From NCBI RefSeq assembly GCF_017676345.1, contig NZ_JAFFZM010000014.1:1-64000 (forward strand): DNA of 64,000 bases, read 5' to 3'. Shown here in pieces: positions 57,758 through 64,000 of the stretch. The DNA comes from Streptomyces smyrnaeus (lineage in GTDB: Bacteria; Actinomycetota; Actinomycetes; Streptomycetales; Streptomycetaceae). Made by a program: the position numbers and the translations under genes. Each line of letters opens with the position of its first letter. Positions within the stretch are counted from its first letter, which is position 1. A model generated the notes under the pieces. The model ran no database searches. It saw only the letters and a list, made by a program, of their open reading frames with translations, and was not told the DNA's origin.

Positions 57758-58888
57758 GTGAGCCAGGCAGGCCAGGACGCACAGGGCGCGGACGAACAGC
57801 ACAGCGGGGACCCGACGACCGGTATCCGGGGCGAGGCGCGCGGCGTGGCACCCGTGCCGCTTTCCGTCCTGGACCTGGTGAACGTGGGCGAGGGGTACAC
57901 GGCGGGTGACGCGCTGGTGGCCTCCACCCGGATGGCCGCGCTCGCGGACGCCCGCGGCTTCACCCGCTACTGGGTCGCCGAGCACCACTCCATGCCGGGC
58001 GTCGCCAGCTCCTCGCCCGCGGTGATCCTGGCCCACCTGGCCGCGCACACCCGCCGGGTCCGGCTCGGTTCCGGCGGAGTGATGCTGCCCAACCACGCGC
58101 CGCTGGTCATCGCCGAACAGTTCGGCACCCTGGAGGCGCTGGCCCCGGGCCGGGTCGACCTGGGGCTGGGCCGGGCGCCGGGCACCGACGGGGCGACGGC
58201 GGCGGCGCTGCGCCGCACCGAGAAGCTGCGCGAGGGCGCGGAGGACTTTCCGCAGCAGCTCGCCGAGCTGATCCGGTTCCTGGACGACGACTTTCCCGAC
58301 GGGCACCGCTACGCGCGCATCCACGCCGTGCCCGGCCCGGTCCAGGCGCGGGGCACCGGGGCGAAGGCCGCCGCACACCGGCCGCCGGTCTGGCTGCTGG
58401 GCTCCTCCGGGTTCAGCGCCCAGCTGGCCGGGCAGCTGGGCCTCCCGTTCGCCTTCGCGCACCACTTCTCGGCCGCCAACACGCTGCCGGCCCTGGAGCT
58501 CTACCGCGAGACGTTCCGCCCCTCGGCGGTGCTGGCGGAGCCGTACGCGCTGATCGGCGCCGCCGCGCTGGCCGCCGAGGACGAGAAGGAGGCCCACCGC
58601 CAGGTGCTGACGGGGGCCCTGTCGATGGTGCGGCTGCGTACCGGCCGGCCCGGGCTGATCCCCACCCCGGAGGAGGCCGAGGCCTACCCGTTCAGCCCCG
58701 TCGAGCGCGACTTCGTCGACAGCTGGCTCGCCAATGTCACCTATGGCACTCCTGACGCCGTACGGGAGGGACTGGACGCTCTGGTCAAGCGGACCGGCGC
58801 CGATGAGTTGATGCTCACCGCCAACGCCCACACCCCCGAGGCCCGGGTGCGCTCGCTGGAGCTGATAGCCGACGCGTACGCCATGTGA
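57758..58888 (+). CDS. LLM-class flavin-dependent oxidoreductase (luciferase-like)
   Basis: GTG 57758 follows AGGAGGAAGG; upstream in-frame codons look like leader. The 376-residue TIM-barrel flavoprotein begins, after 30 polar residues, with VPLSVLDLVNVGEGYTAGDAL, then RYWVAEHHSMPGVASSSPAVIL, VRLGSGGVMLPNHAPLVIAEQFGTLEALAPGRVDLGLGRAPGTD and WLLGSSGFSAQLAGQLGLPFAFAHHF. This is the group VI luciferase-like subgroup often annotated as MsnO8-like. It would oxidise a substrate with reduced FMN/F420 and O2. Its place after the isomerase pair suggests a role in the same pathway, or chance proximity. Confidence 0.9.
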   Translation: MSQAGQDAQGADEQHSGDPTTGIRGEARGVAPVPLSVLDLVNVGEGYTAGDALVASTRMAALADARGFTRYWVAEHHSMPGVASSSPAVILAHLAAHTRRVRLGSGGVMLPNHAPLVIAEQFGTLEALAPGRVDLGLGRAPGTDGATAAALRRTEKLREGAEDFPQQLAELIRFLDDDFPDGHRYARIHAVPGPVQARGTGAKAAAHRPPVWLLGSSGFSAQLAGQLGLPFAFAHHFSAANTLPALELYRETFRPSAVLAEPYALIGAAALAAEDEKEAHRQVLTGALSMVRLRTGRPGLIPTPEEAEAYPFSPVERDFVDSWLANVTYGTPDAVREGLDALVKRTGADELMLTANAHTPEARVRSLELIADAYAM

Positions 58889-58962
58889 GCCCGTGAGGGG
58901 CCCGCCGAACGTTCTGGTTGCGGGGCTCGGTTCTTCCGGCGGAATCAACGAACTCCGCAACC

Positions 58963-58986
58963 TGGGGGCACCTCCCGGCCGAAGGC
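58963..58986. repeat. 24-bp palindromic repeat, intergenic copy
   Basis: This matches the copy inside cbtA (36350-36373) at 23 of 24 bases. It lies between the convergent LLM oxidoreductase and cdgA and extends into GGGGGAGTCCGG, forming a hairpin with CCTCCCGG. Confidence 0.7.
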
Positions 58987-59000
58987 TGGGGGAGTCCGGC

Positions 59001-60899
59001 TCATACAGCGACGCGCAGCAGCAGCTCCGCGATGCGGTCGGCCTCCATCGGCTTGGCGTAGTGCCAGCCCTGGCCGGTGTCGCAGCCGATCCGGCGCAGC
59101 CGCTCCGCCTGTGCCGGACCCTCCACGCACTCGGCCGTGACGGTCAGCCCCAGCTTGTGGGCGAGCTGGACCAGTGCCGTCACGATCGTCTCGTCCGCCG
59201 GATTCTGGTGCCGGGCCGTGCGGAAGCCGCGGACGAAGGTGCCGTCCAGCTTGAGCGCGCGCACCGGGAGCCGGCTGAGGTAGGCGAGGTTGGAGTAGCC
59301 GGTGCCGAAGTCGTCGATGGCGATACGGACGCCCATCTCCGAGAGCGCCTGCAGCGCCTGGAGGGGGCGCCCGGCCGAGCCCATCACCGCGGACTCGGTC
59401 AGCTCCAGCTGGAGCAGCCCGGCGGGCAGGCCGGTCTCCTCCAGGATGTCGGCCACGTCCTGCACCAGGTCGGAGTCCCACACCTGCCGTACCGCCACAT
59501 TGACGCTCACATACAGCGGCGGCCCCGGATGCTCCCGCATCCAGCGCCGGGCCTGGCGGCAGGACTCCTCCAGCACCCAGCGGCCCAGCGGGACGATGGC
59601 GCCGTTCTCCTCGGCCAGGCCGATGAACCGGTCCGGGCCCAGCGTCCCGAACTGCGGATGCCGCCAGCGCACCAGTGCCTCTACGCCGCGCAGCATGTCG
59701 TCGGCGAAGCCCACGATCGGCTGGTACTCCAGCACGAACTCGCCGCGTTCCACGGCCCGGCGCAGGGTGGAGGAGAGGGCCTGCCGGGTCATCCGGTGCG
59801 CGTTGCGCTCCGGGTCGAAGAGCGTCCAGCGGGCCTTGCCGTCGGCCTTGGCCCAGTAGAGCGTGGTGTCGGCGGCCTGCATCAGCTCGGTGGGTGTGGT
59901 GCCCGCCGTCTCACGTTCGACGACGCCGATGCTGGCCGAGACCGCCAGCCGCTGCCCGGCCAGGTCGAAGGGCCGCTGGAGCGCGGCCAGTACGGACTGG
60001 GCGAGCTGGGTGAGCTGCTCGGTCCCGGTGGAGGACTCGACCAGCAGCGCGAACTCGTCACCGCCGAGCCGGGCCACCAGATGGCCGCCGCACTCCTCGC
60101 CGCCCGCCTCGGCGCACTGCGTCAGCCGCTGGGCGACCGCGTCCAGCAGGCTGTCCCCGATGCGGTGGCCGAGGGTGTCGTTGACGGCCTTGAAGCCGTC
60201 CAGATCGATGTAGCACAGCCCGGTCCTGCCGGTCGCCGAGTCGGCCAGCGCACCGGCCAGCCGTTCGAAGAACAGGGTGCGGTTGGGCAGCCTGGTGACC
60301 GGGTCGTGCATCTGCAGATGCCGCAGCCGTTCCTGGAGGTCGCGGCGCTCGCTGATGTCCGCGATGGACAGCAACGCCTCGCCGCCGCGCGAGGTGGGGG
60401 TCACGGTGATCTCGGCCCACAGGGTGTGGCCGTCGGCGTGTTTGAGCCTGCGGGTGCAGGACATCCGGTCGGTGCGGCCCTGCAGCGCCTCGTGGTAGGC
60501 GCTGCGTACCCGCCCGTCCAGGCCGAGTCCGGCCAGTTCGGCGATGGGACGTGCGGTCAGCCGGTGCGGCTCGGCACCGAGCAGGGTGCCCAGTGCGCGG
60601 TTGGCCGTCAGTACCCGGCCGTTGGGGTCGACGATGGCCATCGGCAGCTGCGCCGCGTGGAAGGCGGCCCGGAAGTCGCTCTCGCTGTGCCCGTGGTGTG
60701 CGCGCCGTCGCCAGCGCTTGTGGCTACTTTCCGTGATGGTCTGGGGTTGGGTTACGAGGGCTTCGCCGGAGTCTTTGCCCGGTCCTTCGAGGGGTCCGTT
60801 CACCGATCGCTCCGCGGGGGGCTCGTCTCGTGCGGATCGGTCGGCCGGCTGCCCGAGGGCCGCCCAGGGGAGGATCCGCGCTGGAAATGTGCCGATCAT
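59001..60899 (-). CDS. cdgA: PAS-GGDEF-EAL cyclic-di-GMP protein (CdgA)
   Basis: This 632-residue signalling protein has a PAS domain (about 74-190), a GGDEF domain with intact RLGGDEFALL (GGDEF 279-283), and an EAL domain with VEALVRWRHP (407-409), ELTESAVM, IDDFGTGYSNLAYL and TAECVE. All are soluble; there are no membrane segments. The domain order and gene position match S. coelicolor CdgA, a BldD-regulated diguanylate cyclase affecting development. The inhibitory I-site RxxD is absent five residues before GGDEF (CGGH). The start at ATG 60899 lacks a good ribosome site. Confidence 0.9.
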   Translation of the reverse strand: MIGTFPARILPWAALGQPADRSARDEPPAERSVNGPLEGPGKDSGEALVTQPQTITESSHKRWRRRAHHGHSESDFRAAFHAAQLPMAIVDPNGRVLTANRALGTLLGAEPHRLTARPIAELAGLGLDGRVRSAYHEALQGRTDRMSCTRRLKHADGHTLWAEITVTPTSRGGEALLSIADISERRDLQERLRHLQMHDPVTRLPNRTLFFERLAGALADSATGRTGLCYIDLDGFKAVNDTLGHRIGDSLLDAVAQRLTQCAEAGGEECGGHLVARLGGDEFALLVESSTGTEQLTQLAQSVLAALQRPFDLAGQRLAVSASIGVVERETAGTTPTELMQAADTTLYWAKADGKARWTLFDPERNAHRMTRQALSSTLRRAVERGEFVLEYQPIVGFADDMLRGVEALVRWRHPQFGTLGPDRFIGLAEENGAIVPLGRWVLEESCRQARRWMREHPGPPLYVSVNVAVRQVWDSDLVQDVADILEETGLPAGLLQLELTESAVMGSAGRPLQALQALSEMGVRIAIDDFGTGYSNLAYLSRLPVRALKLDGTFVRGFRTARHQNPADETIVTALVQLAHKLGLTVTAECVEGPAQAERLRRIGCDTGQGWHYAKPMEADRIAELLLRVAV

Positions 60900-61153
60900 A
60901 GAGGTTGACGCGTGAGCGGAGCCAGTGTCTCCGCTGGGGCTTCCGGTCGGCCGGGCGGCCGGGAGTCGGGCTCGGGCGCGAGGGTGACCGTTTCTGCACC
61001 GGTGCTGAGAGCGCCCTGACCGCTAACGACCGAGCGTTACGAAGGGTAGTCATACTGCGGCTGACCCGTCCGGTCTACTGAAACAGCGCATAGCCGGACA
61101 TACGGCGCGAGCCTGGGGAGGGTCCATCTCTCCTCTTCCGGTGAGGTCTTCGC

Positions 61154-62563
61154 GTGGCGTCTGCGTCTGTACCCGACGGAGTGGCCCCGCGCCGCCTCGG
61201 GTGCGGCGCGTCCGCCCGGGGCCCCCGTGCCCGGCACCGGGTCGGAGCGGTCGTCATGGCGCTGACCGCCTTCATGGGCGTCGGTCTCGTGGCCGGCCCC
61301 GTACATTCCGTTGCGGCGGACATGCCGTGCGCTCTGCCGCGCACCGACGCGCACCACTCGCTGGGTTTGGACACCTGGAACGCCTCCTATCCGCGCCCCG
61401 AGGGGACGCTCGATGCCGCCCTTCTCTTTCTCTCTTTCCCCGATGCGACCCCCATGGCCACCCCTCAGGAGCTTGTGAACGACCATTTCCCTGCCACATC
61501 GGACTTTTTCCAGCGGGCGAGTTACGGAAAGTTCCGGTTGCGACCGCGTCCGGTCGACCGCTGGATCGAGCTGCCGCGCCCCGCCACGGAGTACGGCATA
61601 CAGCGCGACTGGGACCCCGACCTGCGCAACTCCTATCTGCGGGATGCGGTAGCCGCCGCCGACCCGCATGTGGACTTCGGTCGGTACGACATCGTCTATC
61701 TCGTCGCGGACCCCGACGCTCCCGGAGTGGACCCCGACGCCACCAAAGTCGTCAACCTCGACAAGCCGCTCACCGCCGACGGGGTCGGACTCGGTCGCCT
61801 CGTCACCGTGTTCGAGCAGAGCCCGCCGGACCGCAACGTTCTCGCCCACGAGACCGGACACCTCTTCGACCTGCCCGACCTCTATCAGCGCCCCTCCGAC
61901 GGCAAGGCCGACTGGGACACCAGGGTGGGGGACTGGGACCTGATGGGCAGCCAGTTCGGACTGGCGCCCGAACCCTTCGGCTGGCACAAGTGGAAGCTGG
62001 GCTGGCTGGACCGGTCCAACGTGGTCTGCGTCCCCACCACCAGGGGCGCCGCCCCGCCGAACGCCGACAAGGACGAGAAGGCCGAGGCCGCCCGCGGCGC
62101 GACAGCGCAGGCCCGCTACACGCTGCGCCCCCTGGCGGCCGCCTCCCGCGCGGCGCAGGCCCGCAGGGGGGTGCGGGCGTCCGTGTCCGGGGCGGGAGCG
62201 GCCGCACCTGCGACGCCCGCGGAGCGTCCGGACGGTGTCCGGCTGCTGGTCCTGCGTACCGGTGAGCACCGGGCCGTGGCCATGGAGGTCCGCGAGCGGA
62301 AGGGCAACGACCGCGGCTCGTGCGCCCAGGGGCTGCTGATCTACCGCGTCACCAGCGACACCGCCTCCACCCACGGTCCCGTGGAGGTCGTCGACGGCCA
62401 CCCCGGAACCTCCCGCTGCCACGAGACCTCGGTGCACAGCAGGCTCGCCGACGCGCCGCTCGGTGTGGGCGAGAGCTGGTCCGACCCCCGTAACGGGCTC
62501 CGGGTGGAGGTCACCGGCCGCACGGCGGACGGCGACTGGCAGGTGCGGCTGATCCGGGGCTGA
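61154..62563 (+). CDS. Secreted M6-like zinc metalloprotease
   Basis: GTG 61154 has GGTGAGG upstream. A long basic N-region and signal peptide (cleavage probably near residue 55, HSVAADMPC) precede the catalytic domain. LLFLSFPDATP, DFFQRASYGKFRL and the zinc motif VLAHETGHLFDLPDLY (His232, Glu233, His236, Asp242) with the Met-turn DWDLMGSQ follow the M6 immune-inhibitor-A pattern. The C-terminal 180 residues are beta-rich with an Ala/Arg-rich linker near 330-370. It is probably an extracellular protease. Substrates are unknown. Confidence 0.88.
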   Translation: MASASVPDGVAPRRLGCGASARGPRARHRVGAVVMALTAFMGVGLVAGPVHSVAADMPCALPRTDAHHSLGLDTWNASYPRPEGTLDAALLFLSFPDATPMATPQELVNDHFPATSDFFQRASYGKFRLRPRPVDRWIELPRPATEYGIQRDWDPDLRNSYLRDAVAAADPHVDFGRYDIVYLVADPDAPGVDPDATKVVNLDKPLTADGVGLGRLVTVFEQSPPDRNVLAHETGHLFDLPDLYQRPSDGKADWDTRVGDWDLMGSQFGLAPEPFGWHKWKLGWLDRSNVVCVPTTRGAAPPNADKDEKAEAARGATAQARYTLRPLAAASRAAQARRGVRASVSGAGAAAPATPAERPDGVRLLVLRTGEHRAVAMEVRERKGNDRGSCAQGLLIYRVTSDTASTHGPVEVVDGHPGTSRCHETSVHSRLADAPLGVGESWSDPRNGLRVEVTGRTADGDWQVRLIRG

Positions 62564-62619
62564 GGGGCGGAGGAGCTGAGGGGGCCAGGGCGGGCCCGGC
62601 GGCTGCGGAAGCGGCCGGC

Positions 62620-63249
62620 TCAGTCGAACAGCTCCGCCGACCTGTGCGTCTGGGCGAGCCGACGCAGCGCGGCCAGCAGCGCGTCGCCCAGTATGTTGCC
62701 GAGTACGACCGCCTCGGTCATCGCGTCGGTGTCCGGCCGTTTGCGGACGATCTCCAGATCGGTGGCGGCCACGGCGTCCGCCGCGCGCGCGTAGGCGTCC
62801 AGTTGGTCGGCGAAGTCGTCCTGGTCCAGCCGCCGCAGCGCGTCCAGCACCTCCGCGGCGGCCGTCAGCGCCGGGCTCTGCTCGGAGACCTGCCACCCCT
62901 GGCGCTCGGCCAGGGCCCGGATCTCGGCGACCGCCTCCCGCCGCCCGGCCACGTCCTGGTGCCCGCCGACCCTGCTGGGGGCGACGGTCCGCCGGGCGGC
63001 ATGCAGCACCTTGTGCCGACCCGTCTCGGGGCTGTCCAGTGCGGCGAGGACATCGCGTGCGGCGGCGACCGACAGCCCGCCCACCTCCAGCAGGGCACGG
63101 ATGAGACGGAGCCTGTCCACGTGCCGCTCGTCGTACTGTGCCTGGTTGTGGCTGGTGCGCTCGCCGGGCGCCAGCAGCGACTCCCGTACGTAGTACTTGA
63201 TCGTCGGCGCGGGCACTCCGCTGAGTCGGCTCAGCTCCGCGATGCGCAT
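62620..63249 (-). CDS. MerR-family transcriptional regulator
   Basis: ATG 63249 (MRIAELSRLSGVPAPTIKYYVRESLL) has AGGGGAG upstream and gives 209 residues. The MerR winged helix and dimerisation helix (DRLRLIRALLEVGGLSVAAARDVLAALDSPE) are typical; the C-terminal 120-residue helical domain is without Cys, so a metal sensor is unlikely. An inverted repeat (63306-63320) upstream of its start is a candidate autoregulatory site. The target genes are unknown. Confidence 0.92.
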   Translation of the reverse strand: MRIAELSRLSGVPAPTIKYYVRESLLAPGERTSHNQAQYDERHVDRLRLIRALLEVGGLSVAAARDVLAALDSPETGRHKVLHAARRTVAPSRVGGHQDVAGRREAVAEIRALAERQGWQVSEQSPALTAAAEVLDALRRLDQDDFADQLDAYARAADAVAATDLEIVRKRPDTDAMTEAVVLGNILGDALLAALRRLAQTHRSAELFD

Positions 63250-63305
63250 CGGGCTCCCCTTCTCCGTTGTGCGGGCGGCCCTTGCACCTTCCCTCAACCA
63301 GGATG

Positions 63306-63320
63306 GATAGTCCAACTATC
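63306..63320. promoter_or_regulatory. Inverted repeat upstream of merR gene
   Basis: GATAG-TCCAA-CTATC, in an AT-richer patch 57 bases before the MerR start codon. The position and symmetry suit an autoregulatory operator. Confidence 0.5.
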
Positions 63321-63391
63321 GGTAGCGGTGCTGACGACTGTCTGTATGCGGAAGAGCCTCCGGGGAGAGAGCAGGCCACGACGCCGGGAAC

Positions 63392-63427
63392 GCCGAAGGC
63401 CCCCCGCTCGCGCGAGGGGCCTTCGGC
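63392..63427 (-). terminator. Terminator of the second tRNA-Lys
   Basis: A 12-bp stem (GCCGAAGGCCCC 63392-63403 with GGGGCCTTCGGC 63416-63427) starts 7 bases after the minus-strand tRNA end. Confidence 0.8.
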
Positions 63428-63433
63428 TGTCTG

Positions 63434-63507
63434 TGCGCCGCCAGGGACTCGAACCCCGGACCCGCTGATTAAGAGTCAGCTGCTCTAACCAACTGAGCTA
63501 GCGGCGC
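63434..63507 (-). tRNA. tRNA-Lys (CTT anticodon), second copy
   Basis: A 74-nt cloverleaf on the minus strand, the same as 47736-47809 apart from one acceptor base (here GCGCCGC pairs fully with GCGGCGC). The anticodon arm is CTGACTCTTAATCAG. CCA is not encoded in full. Confidence 0.96.
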
Positions 63508-63616
63508 CTGCTGACGTCGTAGACCTTAACACCACGATCCGGTGAAGCGAAAATCGATATTCCGGGCGCCACCCTCCCGACCTGCGACGCCCGGGTGCGG
63601 GCAGCGACCGGGGCGC

Positions 63617-64000
63617 TCACTGCCGGCCGGGCGGCTGGGTACCCGGCACCCGGTCCTTGAGCAGATCCCGGCCGAACTCGATCATCTTGCGGGCGTACTC
63701 CTCGCTCCAGCCCCCGCGGTCGGCGATGGCCGAGTCCGGCAGCTTGTCGAACTTCTTGGGGTCGGCCAGCTGAGCCGCCGCCGCGGCCTGGTACTCCTGC
63801 GCCCGGTCGGCGGCGGCCCGGAACGCGTGCACCAGCTCCGTCGCACGGTCCAGCAGCTCCTGCGGGTCGGTGAGCGACTCCAGACCGAAGAAGTGCTCGT
63901 CGTCGGGGGCCGCCTCGGTCGGCTCGAACAGCAGCGGGGCGGGGCGACGGTACTGCGGGCCACCGCCACCGCTTCCCGCGGCGGAGGAGCGCGAGGGGTC
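63617..64000 (-). CDS. Unrecognised protein, C-terminal part (partial at right edge)
   Basis: The frame is open from the window edge to a stop at 63617-63619, showing 127 C-terminal residues. A Ser/Gly-rich stretch is followed by a charged helical domain (DDEHFFGLESLTDPQELLDRATELVHAFRAAADRAQEY; SEEYARKMIEFGRDLLKDR) and a Pro/Gly tail. I do not recognise the family. The pattern suggests a soluble helical domain at the end of a longer protein. Confidence 0.6.
   Translation of the reverse strand, partial: DPSRSSAAGSGGGGPQYRRPAPLLFEPTEAAPDDEHFFGLESLTDPQELLDRATELVHAFRAAADRAQEYQAAAAAQLADPKKFDKLPDSAIADRGGWSEEYARKMIEFGRDLLKDRVPGTQPPGRQ

Noticed and set aside
59001..60899. BldD operator upstream of cdgA
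   Set aside because: cdgA is a known BldD target in S. coelicolor, but I could not find a convincing BldD box by eye in 60900-61153.

Overview
This 64-kb window is very GC-rich, rich in GTG starts, and carries genes diagnostic of Streptomyces: an SsgA-like protein, a PAS-GGDEF-EAL protein of the CdgA type, the cslA-glxA-cslZ apical glycan locus, and DasR-type (dre) operators at GlcNAc PTS genes. It is almost certainly a chromosomal core segment of a Streptomyces species. From memory, the gene order of the left 29 kb follows S. coelicolor from ssgG to the class A PBP gene. The right part matches the cslA-to-cdgA neighbourhood. There is no prophage, insertion sequence or CRISPR array. Both ends cut genes (an FAD-linked oxidase on the left, an unrecognised gene on the right).

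Layout. 0-6 kb: FAD oxidase end, ssgG, two RDD-family membrane proteins, a small membrane protein and a conserved hypothetical. 6-9.3 kb: NAD salvage (pncA, pncB), diverging from clpS and a DUF2017 gene. 9.7-13.3 kb: amino-acid permease, then a sulfur-carrier cysteine cluster (JAMM peptidase, Cys-rich leader peptide with attenuator-like region, cysO, cysM). 13.4-18.1 kb: a small membrane protein, an MBL hydrolase and the GlcNAc PTS genes nagE2, nagE1 and nagF with dre sites. 18.3-23.4 kb: rph, lipoprotein, rdgB, tRNA-Leu, MHS-type transporter, bcp, DUF3618 and a GroES-like protein. 23.5-29.2 kb: class A PBP and a three-gene ABC-2 exporter. 29.3-35.5 kb: SGNH hydrolase, DUF445, FAH-family, Gfo/Idh/MocA and HAD-IIA proteins. 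35.9-37.1 kb: cbtB-cbtA cobalt uptake under a cobalamin riboswitch. 37.3-42.5 kb: cslZ-glxA-cslA. 42.7-47.7 kb: GntR regulator, AlkZ-like glycosylase, ABC-2-like membrane protein and acyl-CoA ligase.

47.7-63.5 kb is bounded by two near-identical tRNA-Lys(CTT) genes in opposite orientation. It holds a poorly described catabolic locus: an IclR regulator, an EhuABCD-like importer, DUF3830, an amidase, a D-2-hydroxyacid dehydrogenase, two divergent Asp/Glu-racemase/maleate-isomerase-type enzymes and an LLM flavin monooxygenase. CdgA, an M6-like metalloprotease and a MerR regulator follow.

The most interesting signals are: the cysteine leader peptide with a CysO that carries 11 residues beyond its Gly-Gly; the EhuABCD/DUF3830/paired-isomerase locus with shared CCGGTGACCGG arrays; an intergenic repeat of about 115 bp; and a 14-bp tandem repeat at the PBP stop codon that places TGA in all three frames.
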